The position numbers and the translations under genes are program-made. Source: UBA2589 sp965223235 (GTDB taxonomy: Bacteria; Gemmatimonadota; Gemmatimonadetes; Longimicrobiales; Gaopeijiaceae). From it: a DNA stretch of 64,000 bases. The notes beneath the pieces are model-generated. The model saw only the letters and a program-made list of their open reading frames with translations. It did not search any database and was not told where the DNA came from. Positions 43,991 to 53,366 of this stretch are shown here, piece after piece (the stretch's first letter is position 1; every line of letters starts with the position of its first letter). The DNA lies in assembly GCA_965223235.1 (NCBI GenBank), contig CBDCVV010000019.1, forward strand, positions 372,001-436,000, written 5' to 3'.

Positions 43991-45145
43991 ATGAACAGAA
44001 GTCGCAGAAGCTTCATCAAGACCACGGCAGCCGGCGCTATTGGCGTAGGGTCTTTGGATTCCATCGACTGGTCTCCGCGTCCCATCCAGCACCCCGCGCT
44101 CGCTTCTTCGTCGAAGCGGGATGTTCAAGAGGCGCCTCGCCGCCTCGACATCCTGGTCTTAGGTGGCACCGGCTTCATCGGCCCGTTCCAGGTCCGGTAC
44201 GCCCTAGAGCGCGGACACAACGTCACCTTGTTCAATCGCGGGTCAGGGCGCTCGATGTTTCCCTACCTCGAGACGTTGGTCGGTGACCGCAACGGCGACT
44301 ACGAGGCGCTGCGTGGCCGCAAGTGGGACCTCGTAATCGACAATGCGACGAACAATCCCGGCTGGACCGAGATGGCGGCCGACTTCCTGAAAGACTCGGT
44401 CGACCAGTTCATGTACGTCTCGTCGCGATCGGCCTACTCGGACGTGAGTCGGGTACCGATGTCGATCGCGGCCCCGACGTGGACGTACGAATCCGCCGGC
44501 GTGCCCCGCGACCAAGAGCGCCTCCCTTACGGCTTGGGCAAAGCGGTCTCCGAACGGATCGCCATGAGAATTTTTGAGGGTCGATCCACGATCGTCCGTC
44601 CGGGACTCATTATCGGCCCGGGGGACGAAACAGATCGGTTCACCTACTGGCCCGTGCGTATCGACCGGGGAGGTGAGGTGCTAGCGCCAGGTGACGGGAC
44701 CGATCCCGTACAGATCATCGATGTGCGCGACTTCACCGAGTTCATGGTGCATCTCGGCGAAGACTCGACGATGGGCATCTTCAACTGCGTGGGACCGGCT
44801 AACCCGAGGCCCATGGCCGAGCTCCTCTACGGAATCCGGGCCGTGACGACCTCGGAGTGCACCTTCACGTGGGTTGACCGGGAGTTCTTGGTCGAACGCG
44901 GGGTGCGCCCGTACGCAGAGATGCCCGTGTGGCGCCCGCCCATCGACGGGAGCGAGGGCTTCGCCCGCTTCGACCTCACACCGGAGATCGAAGCTGGCTT
45001 GACGTTCAGATCTCTGGCAGACACGGCGCGGGATACGCTCGAGTATCACTACAGCCGCCCGATCGAGCGGCAGAACAACTTGCGCTCGGGGCTTTCCGCC
45101 GCAGAGGAGAGCGAGATTCTGGCAGCGTGGCACGCCCGTGGGTAG
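43991..45145 (+). CDS. Tat-exported NAD-dependent epimerase/dehydratase-like protein
   Basis: 384 residues. The N-terminus RSRRSFIKTTAAGAIG is a textbook Tat signal. After a linker, a Rossmann fold begins at about residue 52 with LGGTGFIG (57-64). The extended SDR Tyr/Lys pair is LPYGLGK. Substrate-domain segments follow, including DFTEFMVHL. Exported dinucleotide-dependent enzymes depend on a cofactor bound before export, as in glucose-fructose oxidoreductase. It overlaps the following MoxR gene by eight bases, which ties the Tat gene to module B or reflects compact packing. Confidence 0.85.
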   Translation: MNRSRRSFIKTTAAGAIGVGSLDSIDWSPRPIQHPALASSSKRDVQEAPRRLDILVLGGTGFIGPFQVRYALERGHNVTLFNRGSGRSMFPYLETLVGDRNGDYEALRGRKWDLVIDNATNNPGWTEMAADFLKDSVDQFMYVSSRSAYSDVSRVPMSIAAPTWTYESAGVPRDQERLPYGLGKAVSERIAMRIFEGRSTIVRPGLIIGPGDETDRFTYWPVRIDRGGEVLAPGDGTDPVQIIDVRDFTEFMVHLGEDSTMGIFNCVGPANPRPMAELLYGIRAVTTSECTFTWVDREFLVERGVRPYAEMPVWRPPIDGSEGFARFDLTPEIEAGLTFRSLADTARDTLEYHYSRPIERQNNLRSGLSAAEESEILAAWHARG

Positions 45146-46130
45146 CTCGGATTCGGCGGGAGCAGAGAGCGACTCGTCCCGCGGCGCGGAGGTCCTCGAC
45201 TCGATCTCCGCAGCCGTCCACAAGCGGGTAGTCGGGCAAGAAGAAGCTGTCGAAGGTCTCCTCGTCGCACTCCTAACCGGGGGGCACATCCTCTTGGAGG
45301 GGCTGCCCGGCCTCGCCAAGACCCTGATGGTCCGCACTCTGGCCGAGGCGCTACACACGGACTTCCGGCGCATCCAATTCACACCTGATCTCCTCCCCAC
45401 CGATATCACCGGCACACCGGTCTTCGACCAGGGGTCCGGAGAGTTTCGTGTGCAGAAGGGACCAGTCTTCTCGAATATCGTGTTGGCCGACGAGATCAAC
45501 CGCGCTCCGCCGAAGGTTCAAGCGGCTCTCCTCGAGGCCATGGAGGAGCGGCAAGTCACGATCGGCGGCGAGACCTATCCGCTCGACGACCCCTTCATGG
45601 TCTTGGCCACTCAGAACCCTGTGGAGCTCCAAGGGACGTATCCGCTGGCGGAGGCTCAACTCGACCGCTTCGCGATGAAGCTGGAGATCGGCTACCCGGA
45701 TCGAGCTGAGGAGAAAGAGATCGTGCGGCGGGTCGCAAAAGGGAAGACGATCCCTGTCGAGGCCGTGGTCGACTCGACCGACATCGTGCGCGCTCGGCAG
45801 GATGTTGCCGCAGTGCGGCTCGAGGACGACGTGCTCGACTACATCGTGGAGCTCACCTTCGCGACACGAGAGCCCGCTCAGTATGGACTCGAGGAGCTCA
45901 CTCGTTTGGTGGAGTACGGGGCCTCACCCAGAGCCACCATCTTCATGACCCGTACCTCCAGAGCCCGGGCGTTCTTGCAGGGACGGGACTACGTCCTGCC
46001 TGACGATGTAAAGGCGATGGCTCCGAAGGTGATGAGGCATCGCATTCGAACCACGTACGAGGCAGACGCTCGTGGGATCTCTTCCGACGAAATCGTCAAT
46101 CAAGTCCTCGGAGCCGTACCGGCACCGTAG
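45138..46130 (+). CDS. MoxR family AAA+ ATPase (module B)
   Basis: 330 residues, GTG start inside the end of the epimerase gene. Walker A GLPGLAKT (55-62), Walker B VLADE (115-119) and TQNP sensor region are intact. It is paralogous to the MoxR at 6288 and shares the QEEV/A and TPDLxPxDITG segments. The five following genes are DUF58, BatD-like, BatA, BatB and BatC, the classical Bat (aerotolerance-type) order. It should be the motor for this complex. Confidence 0.93.
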   Translation: MGSSDSAGAESDSSRGAEVLDSISAAVHKRVVGQEEAVEGLLVALLTGGHILLEGLPGLAKTLMVRTLAEALHTDFRRIQFTPDLLPTDITGTPVFDQGSGEFRVQKGPVFSNIVLADEINRAPPKVQAALLEAMEERQVTIGGETYPLDDPFMVLATQNPVELQGTYPLAEAQLDRFAMKLEIGYPDRAEEKEIVRRVAKGKTIPVEAVVDSTDIVRARQDVAAVRLEDDVLDYIVELTFATREPAQYGLEELTRLVEYGASPRATIFMTRTSRARAFLQGRDYVLPDDVKAMAPKVMRHRIRTTYEADARGISSDEIVNQVLGAVPAP

Positions 46131-46146
46131 ACCGGGACCGTCGCTC

Positions 46147-47073
46147 GTGCCTCCTGACCCGCGCTCCGCAGGTGAACACGTCTTCTCTGCGGAAGTCACC
46201 GCGCAACTAAGACGAATCGAGCTGTCGACGCGAGGGTTGGTCGAGTCTCTCTTCAGTGGCGAGTACCAGTCCGTGTTCAAGGGTCGCGGGCTGGAGTTCG
46301 CGGACGCCCGCGAGTATCAGCCCGGAGACGATGTCCGCACCATCGACTGGAACGTCACGGCGCGGCGGGGTCGGCTATTCGTGAAAGAGCTTGTCGAAGA
46401 GCGCCAGCTGAGCGCGCTCCTGCTCGTCGACGTGTCGCGCTCGCAGAGCTTCGGTACCGGAGCGAAGGACAACGCGACGATCGCCGCGGAGATCGCCGCG
46501 ATCTTGGCACTCGCTGCGACCAACAGCAACGACCGCGCGGGCCTGATGCTCGTCACCGACAAGGTCGAGTATTTTCTCGCCCCGGATACCGGACGTCGTC
46601 ACGCGATGCGGCTCGTACTGGACCTCCTCGCCTATCGCCCCGTGGGTGTAGGGACACGCCTTTCGACGGCACTGCAGTACGCCGAGCGCATCCTCCGTCA
46701 ACGCACCACCGTCTTCGTGATCAGTGATTTCCTTACGAGCGAGCAATCAGACCCCGGCCTGACGCACGCTCTGCGGAAGCTCGCGTGGGGCCACGACGTC
46801 GTGCCCATTCGGATCACAGACCCGACAGCCCATGAATTGCCACGAATCGGGATGATGGCGGTAACCGACCCCGAGTCGGGAGACAGACGGGTGGTGAATA
46901 CGTGGCGCCGGTCGGTTCGCGAGGAGTTCCGCGCCAAAGGGGCGACCCTGAGGAGCAACATGGACGACCTCGTCCGTGATCTAGCGCTCGATGACGTCGA
47001 GATCGACACGCGGGAAGACTATCTCCTCCCGCTGATTGGATTCTTCCGTCGTCGGGCGCGCCGGTCACGATGA
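46147..47073 (+). CDS. DUF58 domain-containing protein (module B)
   Basis: 308 residues from the GTG at 46147, the first start after the MoxR stop; the ORF extends farther upstream but only inside moxR. It has the DUF58 signature YQPGDDVRTIDW (57-68) and a VWA-like DVSRS (D95, S97, S99). No membrane segment. It is followed by a BatD-like gene that starts within its stop codon (ATGA). Paralogous to the protein at 7356, with a different N-terminus. Confidence 0.9.
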   Translation: MPPDPRSAGEHVFSAEVTAQLRRIELSTRGLVESLFSGEYQSVFKGRGLEFADAREYQPGDDVRTIDWNVTARRGRLFVKELVEERQLSALLLVDVSRSQSFGTGAKDNATIAAEIAAILALAATNSNDRAGLMLVTDKVEYFLAPDTGRRHAMRLVLDLLAYRPVGVGTRLSTALQYAERILRQRTTVFVISDFLTSEQSDPGLTHALRKLAWGHDVVPIRITDPTAHELPRIGMMAVTDPESGDRRVVNTWRRSVREEFRAKGATLRSNMDDLVRDLALDDVEIDTREDYLLPLIGFFRRRARRSR

Positions 47074-48095
47074 CGTCGACGACCACGACCACCCGCTTTC
47101 TGTTGTGCGTTGGAGCAGCCTTATCGTTCCTTCCACACCACGCTGAGGGCCAAGCTCCTCGCGTCGCCGTGGTTGCTTCGACTGTCTCCGCAGACACGGT
47201 GGAGATCGGAGATGTCTTCGTGCTCGAGGTCACCCTCCGCGTTGCGGAGGGAAGTACCGCCTTCCTACCGGACTCGATTGTCAGCGGGGGCTTCGAGCCC
47301 TTTGCACCCGTTGAATGGAGCGCCGAAGCCGAAGAAGCCGGCACGACACTGATTCGCGCCCGCTACGCCCTCATCGCCTTCGATGTCGGAGATATTCTCA
47401 TCCCGGACTTCGAGGTGTACGCGGCTTCGAGTCGTGAAAGCCGTGTTGCAGGGGCAGCGGTGGACGATGGCACAGTCGGAGAGTACGAGGTATTCGTCGA
47501 ACGTGTGGCGTCCATCCCGACGGCACGGCTGGCTTCCGTGGCACCACACCGCGTGCACGTCGGGTCGGTAATCGTGCTCGACGAAGCGGCCGGGACCATC
47601 GCCCCACGCCCTCCTGCCGATGTCTGGGGAGGCAACCGCGATTGGCTTACCACCCTGCTCGCGGTCGGCTTCGGAATCGTCCTCATATCCGTAGGATCGC
47701 AGGTCGCTCGCGAATGGCGCACGACTCAGGAATTGGCTGCGGTCCAGGTGGATCCACGGGACGAGGCACTCGCTGCGCTCGACTCCCTCGCGAGCACCGC
47801 ACCCCATCGCGAAGGCCGCGTCCGAGACTTCTTCGAGGCCTCGAGTTCGATCGTCCGCCGCTACGTCGAGAGCTTCGACGCGCGCTGGTCCCCGGCGCGA
47901 ACTGCGACTGAGCTGATGGAAAGCCTCTCGGAAGCCGAGCGGCCTCGCCAAGCTGCTACGGCCGAGCTCCAACGGGAGATGGTGGTCGCGGAAGAGGTGA
48001 AGTTCGCTGGCACGAATCCGACGCTGGAAGACGCCGACTCCCACCTCGAGGAGCTTCGCCGGTGGATCACCTCGGACGGCGACGCCGACTCGTGA
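47070..48095 (+). CDS. BatD-like membrane protein
   Basis: 341 residues. A signal peptide ends near HAEGQ. Residues 30-150 are beta-rich and start VVASTVSADTVEIGDVFVLEV, like the oxygen-tolerance BatD immunoglobulin-like domain. One transmembrane helix is at about 193-212, followed by a charged helical cytosolic tail of about 125 residues. Canonical BatD is longer (around 550-600); this is a reduced form, sometimes labelled DUF4381-like. Position between DUF58 and BatA supports the call. Confidence 0.65.
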   Translation: MTSTTTTTRFLLCVGAALSFLPHHAEGQAPRVAVVASTVSADTVEIGDVFVLEVTLRVAEGSTAFLPDSIVSGGFEPFAPVEWSAEAEEAGTTLIRARYALIAFDVGDILIPDFEVYAASSRESRVAGAAVDDGTVGEYEVFVERVASIPTARLASVAPHRVHVGSVIVLDEAAGTIAPRPPADVWGGNRDWLTTLLAVGFGIVLISVGSQVAREWRTTQELAAVQVDPRDEALAALDSLASTAPHREGRVRDFFEASSSIVRRYVESFDARWSPARTATELMESLSEAERPRQAATAELQREMVVAEEVKFAGTNPTLEDADSHLEELRRWITSDGDADS

Positions 48096-48108
48096 GGGCT
48101 CGATCCTG

Positions 48109-49044
48109 ATGAACGTAAGCTTCGGCGCACCGGGCTGGCTTTGGGGGCTCACGCTCCTTCCGATCTTTGTCTACTTCCTTTGGCCTGCTCGACGACGCGG
48201 CCTAACCCTGACGGGCGATGGCGCGCCACCTACTGTCGATCCACTCGGATTGATCTCCGACTTGGCTCCCCTTGTCCTACGTACGTCGGCTCTCGCGCTG
48301 CTCCTCCTGGCGCTCGCGGGGCCACGCTGGCTGAGAGTCTACGAAGAACCGCAGCTCCAGGGCATCGGGATCGCGCTCGCCCTGGACCTGTCTACCTCGA
48401 TGTGGGCCGAGGACATGGGGGCACGCACGAGTCGCCTCGAGGTCGCGAAGGCCACCGCCCTCCAATTCATCGACGAACGGTCAGACGACATCGGCTTGGT
48501 GACGTTCGCGGGCGAAGCGTTCGCCCGCCTCCCGCTGACACACGACGGCTTCGTCGTCAGCCAGGCGGTAGAAGAGCTACAGGTGGGCCTCCTGACCGAT
48601 GGAACGGACATCGCCGGCGCCATCGCAGCCGGGGCAGGCCTACTCGACGATTCGCCGCACGGATCGAAGATCCTGATTCTCGTGACGGACGGCGCACACA
48701 ATAAAGCCGGGGTGATGCCAGACCTCGCGGCCAGGGCCGCGGCGGCCGTGGGTGTCACGATCTACCCCGTCGCGATCGGGCAGGAGCGAGGCCGGGACCA
48801 GCGAGCGATGGAGACCGTCCTCACACAAGCCGCTCGGATCACGGGGGGTCGGTACTTCAAGGCGACCGATGCGACGGCTTTGGCCTCGATCTACGAAGAG
48901 ATCGACCGTCTCGTTCAACCGAGCGAAGAGACGATCGAGAGAATCGAGTCCGTGCCCTTCGCCTGGCTCTTTGCGCTCGGCGCGCTCTTCGCCTCGGCAT
49001 TGGCGTGGGCATGGCGCGCATCGCCTCTGGGGGTGCTGCCGTGA
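48109..49044 (+). CDS. batA: BatA-type VWA membrane protein
   Basis: 311 residues, the usual BatA length. Two N-terminal helices (about 8-25 and 55-72) flank a basic loop PARRRG. The VWA domain has a complete MIDAS motif DLSTS (D93, S95, S97), a conserved Thr (LLTDGTD) and Asp (VTDGAH). A C-terminal helix (about 285-303) ends the protein. It presents the VWA domain to the periplasm or cytoplasm depending on topology; the MIDAS suggests metal-dependent protein binding. It begins 13 bp after the BatD-like gene. Confidence 0.9.
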   Translation: MNVSFGAPGWLWGLTLLPIFVYFLWPARRRGLTLTGDGAPPTVDPLGLISDLAPLVLRTSALALLLLALAGPRWLRVYEEPQLQGIGIALALDLSTSMWAEDMGARTSRLEVAKATALQFIDERSDDIGLVTFAGEAFARLPLTHDGFVVSQAVEELQVGLLTDGTDIAGAIAAGAGLLDDSPHGSKILILVTDGAHNKAGVMPDLAARAAAAVGVTIYPVAIGQERGRDQRAMETVLTQAARITGGRYFKATDATALASIYEEIDRLVQPSEETIERIESVPFAWLFALGALFASALAWAWRASPLGVLP

Positions 49045-50102
49045 TCTTCGAACGCCCCGAATTCCTCGGTTGGATCCCGGGAGCTATAGGGATCGCCACG
49101 CTGGTCGTGATCCTGCAGTGGCGACGTTCCGTGGCACTCGTGCGCGGATACGGGGGCCCTGTACCGGCCGAACGACTGTTGGGACAACGGCTCGATCGTT
49201 TCCCCTGGCTTCGCGCGGTCACGGTTGCCGGCGTGGTCGCGACCGTCTTGGCGGCGGCCGCGGGCCCGACACACGAGGACGGAGACGAGGTCGTCGCGGC
49301 CGAGCCTGTCGATCTCATCCTGCTCGTCGATCTCTCACACTCGATGAGCGCAGCCGACGTATCCGGCCCTCGGATCGAGCGAGCTCGGGCGGCCGTGGAA
49401 GAGATCGTGGAGGCACGTGTCGCCGATCGGATCGCGCTCTCGCTGTTCGCGGATTGGTCGTATGGGCTGGTCCCCCTGACCGAAGACACCGAAATCGTCG
49501 ACTTCTTCGCCCCGTGGATGTCACCTGATCTCATCGCGTCGAGAGACCAGGGCACCTCGCTGACGAGCATGGTGGGCCACGCTCGGGAGGTATGGGATCA
49601 GCGCGGCCGCGAAGGGGCCCAGGCGCTAGTCCTCGTACTCTCGGACGGAGAGGCACACGGGGCCGACGCCGCCGTGCTCGATTCGGTGGATGCGATCCGA
49701 GGATCGGGCCTCCGAGTCTGGACCGCGGGGGTAGGCTCGCCAGGGGGAGCGCCCCTATTCGTCTCCCGTTCGGAGGGCTCACCCTTACTCGACGGTGACG
49801 GAGAGCCGGTGGTCGCACGCTTCGAGCCGACACTCTTGAGGGCCATGGCAGAAAGGGGAGCCGGCTCGTACTTCGACATCTCCGACGAGTCCGGTGCCCA
49901 AGATCTCGTTGCGGCGCTCAGGCAAGTATCCGGCGGGAGCTCGGAGGGTCTACCGGTTCCTCCTGATCCCGCCCGCTGGTTCCTCCTGGCCGCACTCATC
50001 CTCCTTCTGCTCGAATCGGTTCTGGACTCCGGTTTCGTATCACGAGCTTGGCGTCGCCTTCGGGCTCCGGCTGCGGCACCGGGTCAGGGAAGGCGGCGAT
50101 GA
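49041..50102 (+). CDS. batB: BatB-type VWA membrane protein
   Basis: 353 residues from the GTG at 49041, which overlaps the batA stop (GTGA); the longer frame is a shadow. Layout matches BatB: helix at about 10-26, second helix about 57-75, VWA domain with DLSHS (D97, S99, S101), and a closing helix about 312-330. It pairs with BatA. The next gene begins within its stop. Confidence 0.88.
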   Translation: MIFERPEFLGWIPGAIGIATLVVILQWRRSVALVRGYGGPVPAERLLGQRLDRFPWLRAVTVAGVVATVLAAAAGPTHEDGDEVVAAEPVDLILLVDLSHSMSAADVSGPRIERARAAVEEIVEARVADRIALSLFADWSYGLVPLTEDTEIVDFFAPWMSPDLIASRDQGTSLTSMVGHAREVWDQRGREGAQALVLVLSDGEAHGADAAVLDSVDAIRGSGLRVWTAGVGSPGGAPLFVSRSEGSPLLDGDGEPVVARFEPTLLRAMAERGAGSYFDISDESGAQDLVAALRQVSGGSSEGLPVPPDPARWFLLAALILLLLESVLDSGFVSRAWRRLRAPAAAPGQGRRR

Positions 50103-50863
50103 GTGTCCAGATGAAGCGGATTGCCGTGATGTTCGTCGCTCTTGCCGGTCTCTCGTGGGCCGTGCGCGCAGAGCGAGGCGGGCTAGAGCGAGGAAACAGG
50201 CTCCATCGGGCGGGTCTATGGGAGGAAGCGGAGGCGATCTACCGAGCGGAGGCGAATCGAACCGGCGAGGCCGCTCTCCGCTACAACCTCGGGACCGCAC
50301 TCGCTGTTACGAGATCGACCGATGCCGAGGTGGAGCTTTCCCGGGCGGCCGCATCGACGCACCGGGAAGTTCGCTCTCGAGCGGCATACAATGGCGGCTT
50401 CGTCCAGCTCGACCGGGCGCTCCACGCGAGCCAAGTCGACTCGATCCGGCAGCACGCGCAAGCGGCCATCGACGCCAACCGGAACTCGCTGCGGCTCGTA
50501 CCCGACAACCTCGACGCCAAGTGGAATCTCTCCATCGCACTGCGCCTGCTCGACTCGATCGACGCGATCGAGCGTCGGAGTGGGCGAGAGGTGACCGACG
50601 GGGCGGTCGAGGCGGACGTCGTCACGCGATCGCTCAATGTCCCAGATGCCGCCGAGGACGAGTTCGTGGAGGACCCGCCCGCAGAGGGCGAAGAAGAAGC
50701 CATCGCGTTGACCGGGGACGAAGCGCCTCTGTCCCCAGAGCAAGTTGCGGAAGTGCTGGGGAGAACGCACCGCGACGCGACGGACTTGCTCGGGAAGTTG
50801 CTCGCCCTGCAGAGTCGCAGCCGATGGGGCCGCGCGATCGGGAGGGCTGTGCGCCGGTGGTAG
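50099..50863 (+). CDS. BatC-like TPR protein
   Basis: 254 residues from the ATG at 50099 (ATGA overlap with batB). The first 24 residues look like a signal or anchor (RIAVMFVALAGLSWAVRA). Two or three TPR-like helical pairs follow: RGNRLHRAGLWEEAEAIYRAE and ALRYNLGTALAV, then a segment ending LVPDNLDAKWNLSIALRLL, which is the conserved BatC TPR. The C-terminal 90 residues are acidic and unstructured, then helical. It is the last gene of module B and converges on a lipoprotein gene seven bases away. Confidence 0.75.
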   Translation: MSVQMKRIAVMFVALAGLSWAVRAERGGLERGNRLHRAGLWEEAEAIYRAEANRTGEAALRYNLGTALAVTRSTDAEVELSRAAASTHREVRSRAAYNGGFVQLDRALHASQVDSIRQHAQAAIDANRNSLRLVPDNLDAKWNLSIALRLLDSIDAIERRSGREVTDGAVEADVVTRSLNVPDAAEDEFVEDPPAEGEEEAIALTGDEAPLSPEQVAEVLGRTHRDATDLLGKLLALQSRSRWGRAIGRAVRRW

Positions 50864-50870
50864 GTCCGGC

Positions 50871-51521
50871 CTACGGCACTGGGGGACCCCACCCGTAGAC
50901 CGCCATGGAGTCGGCGTTCTGCCCGCACCCGACGGTGGGGTGGGTCGCAACGATACCGACTCGTGCGAAGTCTTGCCGCGACGAGCTTCCCGCAGCGCCT
51001 GCCCGAACAGGAACGGCAAAGAGTGTGGCACTCCACCACCGCTCTCCCCCGGCTTCCACGCCTGAGACCGGACGGCACGCGACGCTCACTCTCGTCAGGG
51101 AGTGGTCCCCGCGTACAATCCGGATGTCTCCAACTCGCGGTTCGGCACCCGGATTCCACCGACCGATGTCGAGCTCCTCGAACTCGCGGATCTCGTCCCC
51201 TGGAGTGATCGGCTCTCTGGAGGGATCTCCGGGAAGGCGAATTCTCCAGAGTCCTGTACTCACCGATATGTGTGCGTCCAAGAGCCAGCTCGCTCGATCT
51301 CGAAACGCCCGGTCGACGTACACCTCTCGCCGTTCCATCGAGACATAGGCGAGGGGCACTTCCCAGAGAGGGCTGTCGAGCCAGAGGCCATCCCCGCTCC
51401 ACTCTCTCACGATCGGGCGGAGATCTCCGACGGCGCCGCGAGCGGTGGGAACGTCTGGGGTGCAGCCGACGACTACAGCAAAGCTGCACAACGCTACGCG
51501 CACGAGGTGCGGCCGAGTCAT
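50871..51521 (-). CDS. Putative lipoprotein of unknown function
   Basis: 216 residues. Lipoprotein signal with lipobox VVVGC (Cys20). The mature part has an even mix of strands and loops, with two further cysteines (near ACRPV and VGCGQ) that could pair. I recognise no family. The ATG lies within the cutC stop (ATGA), so it is co-transcribed with cutC. It ends seven bases from the convergent BatC-like gene. Confidence 0.7.
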   Translation of the reverse strand: MTRPHLVRVALCSFAVVVGCTPDVPTARGAVGDLRPIVREWSGDGLWLDSPLWEVPLAYVSMERREVYVDRAFRDRASWLLDAHISVSTGLWRIRLPGDPSREPITPGDEIREFEELDIGRWNPGAEPRVGDIRIVRGDHSLTRVSVACRPVSGVEAGGERWWSATLFAVPVRAGAAGSSSRQDFARVGIVATHPTVGCGQNADSMAVYGWGPPVP

Positions 51522-52345
51522 CCCGATACCTCACTAAGGAGGACCCTGCTGACCGCTTCCACCTTCGAGGCATCCACTACTTCCAGCAGATACTCGTCAC
51601 CGTGGTGCGGCCGCCCCATCGGTACTCCTATGACTCGGTGCGACATCCTGCTCGGCGCAAAGTGACTCGCGCCGATGTGGACCTCCCGGACACCGGGCAA
51701 CTGGAAGACCCGCGCGACGTTCTCCGGATCGATCCCGCCGCACGCCATTATCGACATCCGCTCGCCAGCCCCGGCGACGAGCTGCTCGAGCGTGTCCAGA
51801 GCGTCCAGGACGGAAGGCTCTCCGGCGGACGTCAACACGCGGGGTACGCCGAGCCTCATCAGATCGTCGAGCGACTCCGCCAGATCTCGGGAGAGATCGA
51901 AAGCCCGATGAAAGGTCATCGGCAAGGGGAACGCGGCGTCCATGATTCGACCAGTGAGCGCCACGTCGATGGCTCCGTCCCACCGAAGCGCCCCGAAAAC
52001 CACCCCATCCATGCCCAGATTCTTGGCGACCTCGACATCGTGGAGCATCGCTTCGACTTCGATGTCCGAGTAAGCGAAGTCACCTCCGCGGCACCGAACC
52101 ATCGACATGATCGGGGCCTCGATACGTCGCCGGGCTGCCTTTTGCTCACCCGCCGTCGGTGTCGTGCCTCCCTCAACGAGGTTGGCACAGAGTTCGACCC
52201 GGTCTGCACCGGCGTGGACCGCCGCTTCCGCGAAAGAAGCGGAGGCGCAGCACACCTCGAGAAGGCGGCCCCCAGGGTTATCGCTCAACTCCACCTCAGT
52301 CTCGGAGAGGGTGCCCGTACAAAGGAACGGGGCGTATTCTATCAC
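51518..52345 (-). CDS. cutC: CutC family TIM-barrel protein
   Basis: 275 residues from the GTG at 52345, which has AAGGG upstream; family length is about 210-250, so the first 25 residues are extra and the true start may be slightly inside. The core shows CutC motifs: LLEVCCASASFAEAAVHAGADRVELC, GGTTPT, MTFHRAFD, RVLTSAG, and IMACGGI. The family was named for copper tolerance in E. coli, but direct copper binding is disputed. It is divergent from the esterase gene with only 33 bp between. Confidence 0.88.
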   Translation of the reverse strand: MIEYAPFLCTGTLSETEVELSDNPGGRLLEVCCASASFAEAAVHAGADRVELCANLVEGGTTPTAGEQKAARRRIEAPIMSMVRCRGGDFAYSDIEVEAMLHDVEVAKNLGMDGVVFGALRWDGAIDVALTGRIMDAAFPLPMTFHRAFDLSRDLAESLDDLMRLGVPRVLTSAGEPSVLDALDTLEQLVAGAGERMSIMACGGIDPENVARVFQLPGVREVHIGASHFAPSRMSHRVIGVPMGRPHHGDEYLLEVVDASKVEAVSRVLLSEVSG

Positions 52346-52378
52346 GCCCGACCCTTCTCGTCCCAGCCTTCCCGCTTC

Positions 52379-53125
52379 ATGCTGACACGCAGAGCCTTCC
52401 TTTATGCTGCCACTGCGGGACTGGGGCCGGGACGGTCCATCATGTGGGGCAGACGGCCCGCCTTCCTCGATCCCCGCCTCACCGCGCGGCCCCAACGTCC
52501 CTTTCGGCCACCCGTCATCGGAGAGACCCGCTTCGGAGAGCAGCTCCCCCGAGGAGGCATCTTATACGTACCGCAGGGATACGAGCCCGAAGCCCCGATC
52601 CCGTTGGTCGTAGCGCTGCATGGCGCGGGAGGAGACGCTGATCGATGGGCTCGCTTCTACGAGGAGTGTGACCGCAGAAGCTTCGCGATATTGGCCCCCG
52701 AGTCTCGTGAGCGCACTTGGGACAGGATCCTTTCCGACTTCGGTCCGGATGTGGGGTTCATTGACTCGGCGCTCCGCTTCACCTTCGAGCGCATCGCAGT
52801 CGACCCGGCGCGCATCGCTCTTGCCGGCTTCTCGGACGGCGCTACCTACGCACTCAGTCTCGGCCCTTCCAACGGTGACCTATTCACTCACCTGATCGCT
52901 TGGTCACCCGGATTCTCAAGCCCCGTGGATCCGATTGTCGGGACTCCACGGGTCTACGTATCGCACGGCGTTGCCGACCGGGTGCTCCCTGTCGCAGCGA
53001 GCCGGGTGGGAATCGTGCCAATGTTCGAAATGGATGGCTACGACGTCCGCTACACGGAGTTCGAGGGCCGACACGAGATCCCGGACACGGTGCGCACCGA
53101 GGCGCTCGACTGGTTTCTCGAGTAG
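52379..53125 (+). CDS. Exported alpha/beta hydrolase (esterase/LpqC-like)
   Basis: 248 residues from the ATG at 52379; the very long upstream frame is antisense to cutC and rejected. The N-terminus MLTRRAFLYAATAGLG is Tat-like. Catalytic elements: VVALHGAGGDADRW oxyanion region, nucleophile in LAGFSDGATYA (GxSxG), Asp in SHGVADRVLP and His in EGRHEIP. It resembles the polyhydroxybutyrate-depolymerase/LpqC or phospholipase-carboxylesterase group. The following 240 bp to the next gene contains nothing I can identify. Confidence 0.85.
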   Translation: MLTRRAFLYAATAGLGPGRSIMWGRRPAFLDPRLTARPQRPFRPPVIGETRFGEQLPRGGILYVPQGYEPEAPIPLVVALHGAGGDADRWARFYEECDRRSFAILAPESRERTWDRILSDFGPDVGFIDSALRFTFERIAVDPARIALAGFSDGATYALSLGPSNGDLFTHLIAWSPGFSSPVDPIVGTPRVYVSHGVADRVLPVAASRVGIVPMFEMDGYDVRYTEFEGRHEIPDTVRTEALDWFLE

Positions 53126-53366
53126 TCGGTTCTGCGAGCGTGGCTCCGATCCAAGATCGCTCCACCCGCCCTTGCCGACACCGCGCCGCATCTCGATCTT
53201 CGATGCCGGCGATCGATCCGCGCCCAACCTCTTCGGTTCCGCCTCGGCCGGGACCCTAGTGAGGCAAAGGGGGGCATACCTCCGGATCGGCATCGATTCT
53301 TTTGTGATGCCATGGTGGGGCCCTGCCGAGGGCGGTCGCTCCGTGGCGTACACGAGAGAGGCTACG

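Noticed and set aside
51272..52378. Long N-terminal extension of the esterase gene
   Set aside because: The extension lies wholly antisense to the cutC/lipoprotein genes; the ATG at 52379 starts a Tat-like signal.
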